Positions 33,421 to 42,593 of a DNA stretch of 64,000 nucleotides are shown one piece after another. Origin of the DNA: an uncultured Spirochaetales bacterium (lineage in GTDB: Bacteria; Spirochaetota; Spirochaetia; Sphaerochaetales; Sphaerochaetaceae); contig CASDRU010000018.1 of the NCBI GenBank assembly GCA_949283305.1, forward strand, positions 62,001 through 126,000, written 5' to 3'. Position numbers and translations under genes: made by a program. Numbering within the stretch: the first letter of the stretch is position 1; the number at the start of each line of letters is the position of its first letter. The notes below the pieces were generated by a model. It was not told where the DNA came from and did not search any database. It worked only from the letters and a program-made list of their open reading frames with translations.

Positions 33421-34410
33421 ATGAAAAGAATTTTTTTTCTGCTCTTTTTGATGAATGTGCTCACAGCATTTGCGATGAAAGCGGAATTCGAGAGCCTGAA
33501 TGTAACTCTGGAGGATGAGAATTTCTCTGTTTCTCTCAATCCATTATATTTGAATGTGGAAAGCTCTTTTGCATCTTACGGCAATATTGCTGAGGAAGGG
33601 CTGTATTCCTTTCTCATTGACAAGAGAAAGGTCATCGATGATCTTTCATTTGCTGTGACCAGGAGCAGGGGAGTTCAACGCGGAGTTCTCCTGAGCTTTT
33701 CCTTTCTTGATTTCCTTGTTTCTCCAGAGACTGTCGCAGTAGCTGCAAAAAGTCCGTATTTTGACCTTGCATTTGTCTACAGTGACGGAAAGAATGAGAA
33801 AGAGGCCCTGATTTACAGCTGGAAAGATAGTATCAGGGAAAATGTCTTCACTCTGCTTGCTATGGGAAAATATAGGGAATATGTTTCAGCTCTTTTTGCT
33901 CTCTCAGTCAATGAAGATCTTCCGCTGTCAACGTTTTTCTCATTATCGCTTTCCTATGAGCCTTTTGCTGTCTCTGCCTTCCATGGCAGGCTCTATTCAT
34001 CTTCTGACGGATTTGAAAGCGGGATAAGGGCTGATATTGAAAGTGAAGCTTTTTCCTTTTCCTATTCAATTGCACTGGATGAAAAGAGTGCATACACATC
34101 TCTTTTCCGCCGTTATGAGTCAGAATATGAGCTTTCCATAAATTTCAGAGAATACTCTTTTGCCGTAAAAAGGAGCATGGGATTTTCCAGGAAAGCAGAA
34201 AGCATAAAGAAGTGGGAGATAAGCATGGATGCTCCTTCTTTTTCTGTTGCAGTCAATGAGGGCTTTAAGGTAGGAGCGGAAATCAATCATGATTTTCTCA
34301 CATACGGTATAGACTCCGGAGGATTCTACATCTCAATAAAATACAAGGATATGGATATCAGATATAAAGAGGGGAAAATTGATTTGAAGATCTGCTTAGA
34401 ATTTTCCTAG
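33421..34410 (+). CDS. Exported beta-strand-rich protein, probable outer-membrane barrel
   Basis: 329 residues with a signal peptide (RIFFLLFLMNVLTAFA). The remainder is a chain of alternating aromatic strands (FSVSLNPLYLNVESSF, SFSYSIALDEKSAYTSLFRRY, GFYISIKYKDMDIRY) and ends with LKICLEFS. I recognise no family. It resembles other exported barrel-like proteins in this window. The end overlaps murB, on the other strand, by 15 bp. Confidence 0.6.
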   Translation: MKRIFFLLFLMNVLTAFAMKAEFESLNVTLEDENFSVSLNPLYLNVESSFASYGNIAEEGLYSFLIDKRKVIDDLSFAVTRSRGVQRGVLLSFSFLDFLVSPETVAVAAKSPYFDLAFVYSDGKNEKEALIYSWKDSIRENVFTLLAMGKYREYVSALFALSVNEDLPLSTFFSLSLSYEPFAVSAFHGRLYSSSDGFESGIRADIESEAFSFSYSIALDEKSAYTSLFRRYESEYELSINFREYSFAVKRSMGFSRKAESIKKWEISMDAPSFSVAVNEGFKVGAEINHDFLTYGIDSGGFYISIKYKDMDIRYKEGKIDLKICLEFS

Positions 34411-35265
34411 AAAGGAAAGAGTTTCTTTCACTGATATTCCGTATTTCATCTTCATCTCTTTTTTTACCTTCCCGATATATTCCTTTATATCTGAGGCTCT
34501 GGTTTCTGGAAATGTGAAGAGGCTGTTCATCCTTATGGAGCATGGAGAGTCAAATGAGGATGCACATTCATCCAGAGCGCTGTACAAAGACTCATCAAGA
34601 TCAAATACAAGACCACACATGTTCATGCAGGGAGGAACGAACTGGAGAGCGACAAAATCTTCCTTTCTCTTTCTTGCCTCTGCTGTGCGGCTGTTGGGTT
34701 TGAGCGCAAGTGAGACTGAAAGTATTATCTCATTTTTCCCTGAGGGCACTCCTTCCTGTGAAAAATAGTCCATATAATGCGGTTTTCTGTAGATGTTGCC
34801 ATCATAATCCATGTAGTCGGCATAAAACACATAGTCAGAAAGCCTGACATCCTGGTAATGGGCATCAAGATAAAGGGCGCCTCCGATTGTACCAGGAATG
34901 CCTCCAAGCTCCTCCAGGGCTGTAAGATTGTGCTCTATTGCCGTGTTTATCACATCATTGAGCCTTTCTCCTGCTGATGCAGTGATCAGGTTTCCTTTTA
35001 TCGTCATGCCTTTGAGCTTTCTTGTTGATATCAAAAGCCCGTCTATGCCGCATTCGCTTATGACGCTGTGCGTTCCGTCAGCGATGATGCTGATCTCAAG
35101 ATTCTCTTCTCTTGCCTTTTCAAGCACGCTTTTAAGTTCATTCACACTCAAAGGCTCAAAAAAGTTTGAGACCCTTGCCCGTCCTCTGAAGAACGTGAGG
35201 TTTTCAAGAAACACATTTTTCTTTATTTCACTGCTCTTGTCTTTAAGGCTGAAGTTGATATCCAC
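34396..35265 (-). CDS. murB: UDP-N-acetylenolpyruvoylglucosamine reductase
   Basis: A 289-residue FAD enzyme of peptidoglycan synthesis. FFRGRARVSNFFEPLSVNEL begins the FAD-binding region, EELGGIPGTIGGALYLDAH binds FAD, and the later C-terminal part has DFVALQFVPPCMNMCGLVFD and a short second half, as in type II-like MurB. The catalytic motifs look relaxed but the order is preserved. The start is GTG 35265: a perfect TATAAT lies 7 bp upstream and no Shine-Dalgarno sequence exists, so this is a leaderless GTG start. Confidence 0.83.
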   Translation of the reverse strand: MDINFSLKDKSSEIKKNVFLENLTFFRGRARVSNFFEPLSVNELKSVLEKAREENLEISIIADGTHSVISECGIDGLLISTRKLKGMTIKGNLITASAGERLNDVINTAIEHNLTALEELGGIPGTIGGALYLDAHYQDVRLSDYVFYADYMDYDGNIYRKPHYMDYFSQEGVPSGKNEIILSVSLALKPNSRTAEARKRKEDFVALQFVPPCMNMCGLVFDLDESLYSALDECASSFDSPCSIRMNSLFTFPETRASDIKEYIGKVKKEMKMKYGISVKETLSFLGKF

Positions 35266-35272
35266 GATGAGA

Positions 35273-35278
35273 ATTATA
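35273..35278 (-). promoter_or_regulatory. Consensus -10 box of murB, leaderless GTG start
   Basis: TATAAT on the minus strand (35278-35273) with 7 bp to GTG 35265. No clear -35 box; TTTCAA at the right distance is weak. Confidence 0.55.
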
Positions 35279-35343
35279 TAATAGACGCTTACCTCTTGAA
35301 AGTGCTATTTTATATAGAGATATCTTTAGCAAATGAGGTTTTT

Positions 35344-36744
35344 ATGAAAATCTACAACACTATGGACAGAAAGATTGAGGATTTCGTTCCTATAAAGGAA
35401 AAGTGCGTCAGCATGTACTGCTGCGGTCCGACTGTCTATAATTTTGCGCATATAGGAAATTTGAGGACATATATTTTCGAGGACATCCTGCGCCGTACAT
35501 TCGAGAAATACGGCTATAAGGTCCGTCATGTGATGAACATCACTGATGTGGGGCACCTGACAGGGGACGGGGATGATGGAGAGGACAAGATGGAGAAAGC
35601 TAGCCGTGAAAGCGGAAAGAGTGTTTATGACATCGCTTCTTTCTACACCGATGCATTCTTCCTCGATGAGAAGAGACTCAACATCAAGCGTCCCAGCGTT
35701 GTGTGCAAGGCAACAGACCACATTGCCCAGATGATCGAGATCATAAAGGGTCTTGAAGAGGGAGGACACACATATATTGCCGGCGGAAATGTATATTTCT
35801 CAATCGATACCATAGATGACTACGGCAAGCTTGCAAAACTGAATCTGGATGAGCTGAAAAGCGGTGCACGCATCGAGGTTGACAGCAACAAGAGAAATCC
35901 GAAGGATTTTGTGCTCTGGTTCACCAACAGCAAGTTCAAGGATCAGGTGATGCAGTGGGATTCCCCGTGGGGAAGAGGATATCCGGGATGGCATATCGAG
36001 TGCTCTGCAATGAGCATGAAATATCTTGGGCCTCATTTTGATATCCACTGCGGAGGAATAGATGCAATTCCTGTGCACCACACAAATGAGATTGCGCAGA
36101 GCGAGGCATATACGGGCAATAAGCCATGGGTCAATTACTGGATGCATGGCGAGTTCCTTCTCAATGACAAGGGAAAGATGAGCAAGTCATCAGGGGAGTT
36201 CCTTACACTCTCTCTTCTTCTTGAAAAAGGCTATGATGCACTGGACTACAGGTATTTCTGCCTGACAGGGCATTATCGCAGCCAGCTCAAGTTCTCATTC
36301 GAGGCTCTGGATATGGCAAGAAGTGCCCGTCTTGCGCTTGTGGAGAAGACAAGGGAGCTGCTTGACAGCAGAAATGACAGCGTGGTCCTCTCTTCTTCTG
36401 CTCTTGAATACAGGAGTGCATTTGATGATGCGATGAATAATGATCTGCATACGCCGCAGGCACTTGCCAGCATCTGGAAGATGCTCAGGGACCCAGAGGT
36501 TGCTGATGCAGAGAAGCTTGCTCTCATCTATTATGCTGATGACATCCTCGCACTTTCACTGAAGGATGTGAAGAAAGAGGCAGAGAGGATCGGAAGCGAT
36601 GAGGATTATGCTCTTCTTGAAGAGAGGAGCCAGGCAAAGAAGATGAAGGATTATCAGAAGGCGGACCAGATAAGGGCGGCTCTTCTTGAAAGAGGATTCA
36701 TCGTCAAGGATACACCCTCAGGAAGCATCCTTGTTAAGGCCTGA
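35344..36744 (+). CDS. cysS: Cysteinyl-tRNA synthetase
   Basis: A 466-residue class I synthetase. CCGPTVYNFAHIGNLRTY contains the first zinc cysteine and the HIGH-type motif HIGN, GWHIECSAMSMKYLG and HHTNEIAQSEA give further zinc ligands, and KMSKSSGEFLT is the KMSKS loop. The C-terminal helical region binds tRNA. I chose ATG 35344 (GAGG nearby) as the frame upstream is non-conserved. The leader is too short for a T-box. Confidence 0.96.
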   Translation: MKIYNTMDRKIEDFVPIKEKCVSMYCCGPTVYNFAHIGNLRTYIFEDILRRTFEKYGYKVRHVMNITDVGHLTGDGDDGEDKMEKASRESGKSVYDIASFYTDAFFLDEKRLNIKRPSVVCKATDHIAQMIEIIKGLEEGGHTYIAGGNVYFSIDTIDDYGKLAKLNLDELKSGARIEVDSNKRNPKDFVLWFTNSKFKDQVMQWDSPWGRGYPGWHIECSAMSMKYLGPHFDIHCGGIDAIPVHHTNEIAQSEAYTGNKPWVNYWMHGEFLLNDKGKMSKSSGEFLTLSLLLEKGYDALDYRYFCLTGHYRSQLKFSFEALDMARSARLALVEKTRELLDSRNDSVVLSSSALEYRSAFDDAMNNDLHTPQALASIWKMLRDPEVADAEKLALIYYADDILALSLKDVKKEAERIGSDEDYALLEERSQAKKMKDYQKADQIRAALLERGFIVKDTPSGSILVKA

Positions 36745-36778
36745 TCTGTAACCTTTTCTTTTGGAGTGTGTTTACAAG

Positions 36779-37309
36779 ATGAATATCAGGAGTACTGACA
36801 CGGACGATTTCAAGCTTGTGTACGAGAGCAACTACAGCCTCCTTGTTCAGGTTGTGTTCCATATCGTCTCATCGCTTGATACTGCAGAAGATCTTGTTCA
36901 GGAGACTTTTGAGCGTTTTTACATCAAGAATATGGATTTCCCTTCTCCTGAGGACGCCAGATACTGGCTTCTGAGAGTCGCAAAGAATCTGGCTCTGAAT
37001 CAGGCAAAGAAGGAGAAAAGGAATCATAATCTTGCAAAAAAAGTCTCTTCCATGGAAGATGTGACATCTTCTTCCAGTGCAGAGGATGATCTTATTGCAA
37101 GCGAGAATGTGGAGAGTGTGAAGAGAATACTGTCCCTTCTGCCTGAAGCACTGAGGATGCCCCTTATTCTCAAGGAGTATTCCGACCTTGATTACAAGGC
37201 GATAGGGAAGGTCCTCGGAATAAGCGAGGGAAATGTGAAGGTCCGCATATTCCGCGCACGCAAGAAAGTCAGGAATCTCCTTGAGGAGGAAAAAGATGCT
37301 TTGTATTGA
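36779..37309 (+). CDS. ECF-type RNA polymerase sigma factor
   Basis: About 176 residues. Region 2 has DTAEDLVQETFERFYIK, the core-binding and -10 recognition helix, and region 4 has LPEALRMPLILKEYSDLDYKAIGKVLGISEGNVKVRIFRARKKVR, a helix-turn-helix for -35 recognition. A short acidic linker joins them. I chose ATG 36779 with GGAG upstream; a TTG at 36761 is possible. It overlaps the downstream anti-sigma gene by 14 bp. Confidence 0.9.
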   Translation: MNIRSTDTDDFKLVYESNYSLLVQVVFHIVSSLDTAEDLVQETFERFYIKNMDFPSPEDARYWLLRVAKNLALNQAKKEKRNHNLAKKVSSMEDVTSSSSAEDDLIASENVESVKRILSLLPEALRMPLILKEYSDLDYKAIGKVLGISEGNVKVRIFRARKKVRNLLEEEKDALY

Positions 37310-37823
37310 TGATCAGATGATCAGCGCATATCTTGACGGAGAACTGAAAGAGCCATACCGCCAGCAGGTTGAGGAACATCTTTCATACTGCCGTTCCTGC
37401 TCTTCACGCCTTGATGAGATGAGAAATACAGATAACATGATTTCTGCTGCTTCCCTTGATGAGAAAGAATGCACAAGGAACAAGGAAAAGATATATTCCC
37501 TTCTTGAGAAAAAGTATTTCTCAGAGGAGAACAAGAAATCATTCTTCAGAAAGAAAGTGGAATTCTCCCTTCCTTCCCTTGTCACTGCAGCTGCGGCTGT
37601 TGTCTTCATCTTTGTCGGTTCTTTTGTATTCTTCGGCTCAAATGCGGCTCAGACGGAGGAAATTCTTCCATCTTTCTCTGTCAATGCATCCTCTGGAAAT
37701 GTTGAGTTCGTCTCCCAGAGGCAGAGCAGTCTGGATGATTACACTCTTGAAGAGATTCTTTCCTACCTGGACAGCAAGGGATATGACATTTCCTTACGCC
37801 TTAAAGGCCTTGAAGATCTTTGA
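37296..37823 (+). CDS. Zinc-finger anti-sigma factor, membrane anchored
   Basis: 175 residues. The N-terminus contains ISAYLDGELKEPYRQQVEEHLSYCRSC, an HxxxCxxC zinc anti-sigma motif. A single membrane helix (VTAAAAVVFIFVGSFVFFG, about residues 95-115) and a periplasmic acidic tail follow. AGGAGG at 37284-37289 precedes ATG 37296, within the sigma gene, so the pair is translated together. It probably holds the sigma factor at the membrane until an envelope signal releases it. Confidence 0.87.
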   Translation: MLCIDDQMISAYLDGELKEPYRQQVEEHLSYCRSCSSRLDEMRNTDNMISAASLDEKECTRNKEKIYSLLEKKYFSEENKKSFFRKKVEFSLPSLVTAAAAVVFIFVGSFVFFGSNAAQTEEILPSFSVNASSGNVEFVSQRQSSLDDYTLEEILSYLDSKGYDISLRLKGLEDL

Positions 37824-37861
37824 GCTTGCCTTGCTCTGAAAATAATACTATCTTCTTTTGT

Positions 37862-38743
37862 ATGGAAAATAATGAGAAGAGACTTGAAAACCTTTATTAC
37901 AGACTGAGCATACTGCTTGAAAATGCGGTCGGCAAGGTCTTCAGCAACGAGGCTTTCATCGGGATAAATGTCAATGCAAGAGCAAATGCCAGCCTGAAAA
38001 TGATGCAGAGCAAGGATTATGATAGCTCAAGCTGCTCGATTTTCATTGACAGCGGGTACGGCATACTTCTGCCTGCTGTTTCTGTTGTCTCCAAAACATT
38101 GTTTTCCCTCGAAAACAGCATGCTCGGGATATACAGGAGCCCTTATCTTAAGGAGTTTCTTCTGGAGGATATATCAATTGAGGATGCAGTTGTTGAGGAA
38201 AACCTCAGGATTCTGAAAAAGATTGATGCAAGGGTGCGCACAAGATACAAGGACAGGGTGTATGCGCCGCTGTTGCGTCTTGCAGATAAATACCTGATGA
38301 TAATAAACAGCAAGGAAATCCGTTTCAACATGCTTTCTGTCCTTGCCCGTATGATAATCTACCGCGATCTGATCAAGCTTGATTCACGCTATGCTGGAAT
38401 CTCTTTTGAGGAAGACATGCTTTCACGCGTGGATGTCCACAATGATATTGTTAGGCGCTCAGATGTCACTGATATGGCATGCTTTATCGCAGAGTGCCTT
38501 ATTGCAGCGCTTTATCACGCATCAAATATTTCGCGCTATGTGTCGCTGCAATCTGAGGGAGCTCTGAAGGTTCTTTCCCGTGTGATGGAGAAGGGAAGAT
38601 TCTACAGTGCAAAAAGCATAGCAGACATGCTGTATCTTGATACTGACACAGTGATTCATCTGTTCATCCTCCCGGCAACTGCAACAGACCGTCTTGCAAT
38701 TCGGCGGGGCAAGGATGATGATGAGCAATATTCGATAATATGA
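37862..38743 (+). CDS. Hypothetical cytoplasmic protein downstream of sigma/anti-sigma pair
   Basis: About 293 residues, mostly helical, no signal or membrane segment. FIGINVNARANASLKMMQSKDYD near the start and YFYSAKSIADMLYLDTDTVIH-like ending (FYSAKSIADMLYLD) hint at a DNA-binding-like helix pair, but I do not recognise a family. ATG 37862 was chosen over an upstream frame; TTGAGC and TAATAC with a 17-bp spacer may be its promoter. Placement next to the sigma pair suggests it may share regulation, unproven. Confidence 0.5.
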   Translation: MENNEKRLENLYYRLSILLENAVGKVFSNEAFIGINVNARANASLKMMQSKDYDSSSCSIFIDSGYGILLPAVSVVSKTLFSLENSMLGIYRSPYLKEFLLEDISIEDAVVEENLRILKKIDARVRTRYKDRVYAPLLRLADKYLMIINSKEIRFNMLSVLARMIIYRDLIKLDSRYAGISFEEDMLSRVDVHNDIVRRSDVTDMACFIAECLIAALYHASNISRYVSLQSEGALKVLSRVMEKGRFYSAKSIADMLYLDTDTVIHLFILPATATDRLAIRRGKDDDEQYSII

Positions 38744-38790
38744 TTTAACTTTTTCCTTCTTCCTGTTAATATAGGGAGGCAGGAAAAATT

Positions 38791-41448
38791 ATGAAAGCAA
38801 TCGAATTACCAAAAGTTTTTAATCCTAAGGATTTTGAAGACAGGATTTATCAGAACTGGCTTGATAAAAACGAGTTTGCTCCCAAAAAAGATGCAAAGGG
38901 AGCACATTATTCCATCGTCATGCCCCCACCGAATGTCACAGGTATTCTTCACATGGGGCATGCGCTTAACAACAGCCTTCAGGATATCCTTATCAGATAT
39001 TACAGAATGACAGGGCGTCCCACACTCTGGGTGCCCGGAACCGACCATGCAGGAATTGCAACCCAGAATGTAGTTGAAAAGCAGCTGAAGAAAGAGGGTC
39101 TGCGTCGTCAGGATCTTGGACGTGAACGCTTTTTGGAGCGCACATGGCTTGTCAAGGAGAAACACCATGACATAATCAAGAAACAGCTGATGAAGATGGG
39201 CTGTTCCTGCGACTGGAACCATGAGCGCTTTACAATGGATGAAGGGCTTTCAAAAGCTGTCAGAAAAGCTTTCGTCACTCTTTATGAGAAAGGTCTTATC
39301 TACAAAGGAAAATATCTTGTAAATTACTGCCCGAAGTGCGGTACGGCTTTATCTGATGATGAGGTTGAATACGAGAACACTCCCGGTGCGCTCTATCATG
39401 TAAGATATTATTATTCAGATGGAAGCGGAGAGTACATCACAGTTGCGACCACAAGGCCTGAGACGATGTTCGGAGATGTCGCTGTTGCAGTAAATCCGAC
39501 AGATGAGCGCTATAAGAGCGTGGTTGGAAAGCTTCTTGATCTTCCTCTTACAGACAGAAAGATACCTATTATCCAGGACAGCTTTGTAGACAAGGAATTC
39601 GGAACAGGTATGGTCAAGATCACACCTGCACACGATATAAACGACTTTGAGTGCGGAAAGAGAAACAATCTTGAGCAGATAAACATTCTCAATCCTGATG
39701 GTACACTCAATGAGAACACTCCTGAAAAATACAGGGGCCTTGAGGCTCTGGATGCAAGGAAGATTGTTGTTGAGGACCTTGAAAAGGGTGGATATCTGGT
39801 AAAGATCGAGCCTCATAACCATGATGTCGGACACTGCTACAGATGCTCCACAATCATTGAGCCGTATCTTTCTGACCAGTGGTTTGTAAGAATGAAGGAC
39901 CTTGCGGCAAAGGCTCTGCAGGCACTTGAGGATGAAGAGATAAGATTTTATCCGAAGAGATGGGAGAACACATATACCAACTGGATGGAGAACATCCGCG
40001 ACTGGTGTATTTCCCGTCAGCTCTGGTGGGGTCACAGGATTCCTGTGTGGACATGCAAGAAGTGCGGAAAAGTCATAGTAAGCCTCAGCGATCCTCAATC
40101 CTGCCCTGAGTGCGGCTGCGATGACCTTGTGCAGGATTCTGATGTTCTTGACACATGGTTCTCCTCCTGGCTCTGGCCTTTTTCCACTTTAGGCTGGCCG
40201 GAAAAGACTGAGGATCTTGATTCCTTCTTCCCGACAAGCACACTTGTAAGCGCATATGACATAATATTCTTCTGGATCAGCCGAATGGTCATGTCCAGCA
40301 AGGAATTCATGAACAAGGCTCCGTTTAAAGACATAGTGATTACAGGCCTTGTGCGCGACATGCAGGGAAGGAAGATGAGCAAGAGCCTTGGAAACGGAAT
40401 AGATCCTCTTCTTGTCATCGACCAGTATGGTGCTGACAGCATGAAGTTCACTCTCTGCTACATGGCGGCCCAGGGTCAGGATGTCCTGATTGACATGAAT
40501 TCATTCAAAATGGGTTCAAGATTCATCAATAAAATCTGGAACGCCACCAGATTCCTTTTGATGAATACTGAATCAAGAGAGCTTGTTCCTTTCAGGATCG
40601 AGGATCTTCCTGTTAAGGACAAGTGGATATATTCCCGCTTCAACAGTGCTTCGCGCGATGTCAAGAACGCACTTGAAAGCTACCGCTTCAATGATGCTGC
40701 AAATGCTGTGTACCAGTTCTTCTGGAATGATTTCTGCGACTGGTATATCGAGGCAAGCAAGGCCAAGCTTTTGAGCGGAAGCGATGAGGAGAAGAATCTT
40801 CAGATTTCCATCCTGATGGATATCCTGGAGCGTTCCATGCGCCTGATGCATCCGTTCCTCTCCTTCGTGACAGAAGAGATTTACCAGAAGCTTCCAAACC
40901 ATGATGGGGATGTCATTGTCGCAAAGTATCCTGAGTATGATGAGGCTCTTTCTTTTGAAAAGGAGGTCTCTGCCTTTGCTCAGATGCAGGATGTGATCAG
41001 GACAATCAGGAGCGCACGCAGCTCAATAGCACTCCCGCCTGAGAAGAAAATCAGGGTAGCTCTCCGCTTCGGCAAGGATTTTGAGGCATCTGATCTTATA
41101 AAAGAGGAGAAGGATTTCATTGCTCAGATGACGCAGACTTCAGACCTTGTTCTTGACTGGGATTCAAGCTATGACATATCAAATGCGCTTCCTGCATCTT
41201 CAATTGGTGTAGAGGCATTCCTTTTTGTCAAGGATGCACTCGATGTGGATGCTGAGATCAAAAAGCTTGAGAAGGAGATAGAAAAGGCAAAAGCGGATCT
41301 TGATAAGACTGAGAAGAAGCTTTCAAATCCTGCCTTCACACAGAATGCTAAACCTGAAGCGGTTGAGAAGGAGAGGGGAAAGAAAAAAGAATTTGAAGAA
41401 GTGATTGAGAAAGCTCAGTCGCATATAGCTCTCTTAAAGAAACTATGA
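38791..41448 (+). CDS. valS: Valyl-tRNA synthetase
   Basis: An 885-residue class I synthetase. GILHMGHALNN (HIGH), a large editing insertion with TTRPETMFGDVAVAV, CPKCGTALSDDEVEYE and CKKCG/CPECG zinc-ribbon pairs, and KMSKSLGNGIDP (KMSKS) are visible. The end (from about 815) is the coiled-coil tRNA arm, DAEIKKLEKEIEKAKADLDK. Length is normal. Its 5' region of about 47 bp is too short for a T-box. A strong terminator follows. Confidence 0.97.
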   Translation: MKAIELPKVFNPKDFEDRIYQNWLDKNEFAPKKDAKGAHYSIVMPPPNVTGILHMGHALNNSLQDILIRYYRMTGRPTLWVPGTDHAGIATQNVVEKQLKKEGLRRQDLGRERFLERTWLVKEKHHDIIKKQLMKMGCSCDWNHERFTMDEGLSKAVRKAFVTLYEKGLIYKGKYLVNYCPKCGTALSDDEVEYENTPGALYHVRYYYSDGSGEYITVATTRPETMFGDVAVAVNPTDERYKSVVGKLLDLPLTDRKIPIIQDSFVDKEFGTGMVKITPAHDINDFECGKRNNLEQINILNPDGTLNENTPEKYRGLEALDARKIVVEDLEKGGYLVKIEPHNHDVGHCYRCSTIIEPYLSDQWFVRMKDLAAKALQALEDEEIRFYPKRWENTYTNWMENIRDWCISRQLWWGHRIPVWTCKKCGKVIVSLSDPQSCPECGCDDLVQDSDVLDTWFSSWLWPFSTLGWPEKTEDLDSFFPTSTLVSAYDIIFFWISRMVMSSKEFMNKAPFKDIVITGLVRDMQGRKMSKSLGNGIDPLLVIDQYGADSMKFTLCYMAAQGQDVLIDMNSFKMGSRFINKIWNATRFLLMNTESRELVPFRIEDLPVKDKWIYSRFNSASRDVKNALESYRFNDAANAVYQFFWNDFCDWYIEASKAKLLSGSDEEKNLQISILMDILERSMRLMHPFLSFVTEEIYQKLPNHDGDVIVAKYPEYDEALSFEKEVSAFAQMQDVIRTIRSARSSIALPPEKKIRVALRFGKDFEASDLIKEEKDFIAQMTQTSDLVLDWDSSYDISNALPASSIGVEAFLFVKDALDVDAEIKKLEKEIEKAKADLDKTEKKLSNPAFTQNAKPEAVEKERGKKKEFEEVIEKAQSHIALLKKL

Positions 41449-41455
41449 GCAATCC

Positions 41456-41483
41456 GGCCTCCTTTTGGGAGGCCTTTTGTTCT
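41456..41483 (+). terminator. Intrinsic terminator of valS
   Basis: GGCCTCC/GGAGGCC with loop TTTTG (41456-41474), then TTTTGTTCTTT. Confidence 0.87.
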
Positions 41484-41553
41484 TTGGATGAAGTAAGGCC
41501 CAGAATGCTTCAAACAAACTGCCAATGCCTTATAATGAAATCAAGGAGATTAT

Positions 41554-42279
41554 ATGAAAAATATTTTTAAAGTTTTCATTGTTCTTTTATCAGTATTTAC
41601 ACTCTCATCCTGTGCAAACCTTGATGTAGAGGATTCTGGTGCGACAATAAGCGTGAGAGGAGATGCTTCAGTATCAGTTGAGCCTGATGAGGCATCATTT
41701 ACAATAAGTGCTACAAACACAGCAGATACGACGGAGGAGGCGAGAAATCTTTCTGCATCCATTATAGCTGAGGCTGAGGAGATGCTTTTAAAGCAGTTCT
41801 CCATTAAAGAGGAGGATATCTCATCATCTTATATCTCTGCTTATCCGTACTATGTATGGGACAGCGATAAGGGTGAGAATGTCCTTGCCGGTCAAAAAGT
41901 CACAATCGAGATAGAGGTGAAGCTTTCTGAGCTTGAGAAAATCGGAGAAATATATACATCTTTGATGGATATTGACTCAATAAGCCTGTCTGACATCACA
42001 CTTGACAAGAAAGACAAGAGCGCGGCTGAAGAGGAAGCAAGAAGGCTTGCAGTTGAGGATGCGATTAAAAAGGCAGAGGACTATCTTGCCCCGCTTGGAT
42101 ACGAAATCAAAGCTGTCGGCAGCATTTCTGATTCGGGGGCCACAGCATATTACAGGACAAACGGGCTGTTGAAGGCAGAAGCAGCATCCCTTTCTGACTC
42201 AGCTTATATAAACTACCGCTTAGGTGATATCGAAATAAGCTCAAGTGTTTCAATCACATTCCTGATTGAGAAGATCTGA
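41554..42279 (+). CDS. SIMPL-domain (DUF541) lipoprotein
   Basis: 241 residues. The signal peptide ends in TLSSCANLD, a lipobox cysteine, so it is a lipoprotein. ISVRGDASVSVEPDEASFTISA is the typical SIMPL start, followed by an alternating alpha/beta body including SAAEEEARRLAVEDAIKKAE and a closing strand VSITFLIEKI. SIMPL proteins such as YggE are linked to stress tolerance but have no defined activity. TATAAT at 41531-41536 and AAGGAG are present upstream. Confidence 0.87.
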   Translation: MKNIFKVFIVLLSVFTLSSCANLDVEDSGATISVRGDASVSVEPDEASFTISATNTADTTEEARNLSASIIAEAEEMLLKQFSIKEEDISSSYISAYPYYVWDSDKGENVLAGQKVTIEIEVKLSELEKIGEIYTSLMDIDSISLSDITLDKKDKSAAEEEARRLAVEDAIKKAEDYLAPLGYEIKAVGSISDSGATAYYRTNGLLKAEAASLSDSAYINYRLGDIEISSSVSITFLIEKI

Positions 42280-42293
42280 TGCTTTCATCATGA

Positions 42294-42323
42294 AAAAAAC
42301 GGGTTGCCCAAAAAGCAACCCGA
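42294..42323 (-). terminator. Intrinsic terminator of the Hc1-like gene
   Basis: On the minus strand CGGGTTGC/GCAACCCG with a loop of about 7, then TTTTTTT. It also lies 3' of the SIMPL gene and may stop that transcript. Confidence 0.85.
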
Positions 42324-42341
42324 AATTTGTTTTGAACACAA

Positions 42342-42518
42342 TTACTCTGCATTCTTGCTTTCAGAAATTTCCTTTCTTCTTTCCTTGCAGAGCTTGGAAA
42401 TCTCGTTAAGGGCCTTTCTTGCTCTGGAGCCAGCTACCTTGACTCCTTTTTCTTCGAATTTGGCATTTTCTGCCACATATGTATCCCACAGGGACACAAG
42501 TGTTTCATGTGTTGTCAT
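42342..42518 (-). CDS. Histone H1-like Hc1-family small protein
   Basis: 58 residues. The central string FEEKGVKVAGSRARKALNEI and the following KLCKERRKEI match the Hc1/H1-like pattern (acidic-aromatic, then GxxxAGxRxRKAL, then K/R-rich helix), as in small chromosome-associated proteins of Chlamydia and Bacteroidetes. It probably coats or bends DNA. AAAGGTGG lies upstream of ATG 42518 and a strong terminator lies downstream, so the gene is independent. The promoter (TTGCAA and TAGAAT with 16-bp spacer) is covered by an inverted repeat. Confidence 0.75.
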   Translation of the reverse strand: MTTHETLVSLWDTYVAENAKFEEKGVKVAGSRARKALNEISKLCKERRKEISESKNAE

Positions 42519-42556
42519 ATAACCACCTTTTTTTAACCTTTATGCTAATTCTACCA

Positions 42557-42578
42557 TTATTGCTACAAATTGCAATAA
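42557..42578. promoter_or_regulatory. Inverted repeat over the Hc1-like gene promoter
   Basis: TTATTGC and GCAATAA are perfect 7-bp arms separated by 8 bp. The repeat overlaps the -35 box of the Hc1-like gene, so it could be an operator. Confidence 0.45.
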
Positions 42579-42593
42579 AAATGTTAAAAAACG

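Noticed and set aside
38744-38790. T-box leader for valS (also considered for cysS and serS).
   Set aside because: The valS leader is under 50 nt, cysS has less than 80 nt and serS starts inside proC. None can hold a T-box.
39415-40098. Minus-strand frame of 227 codons inside valS.
   Set aside because: It is antisense to conserved valS motifs and has no ribosome binding site or promoter.
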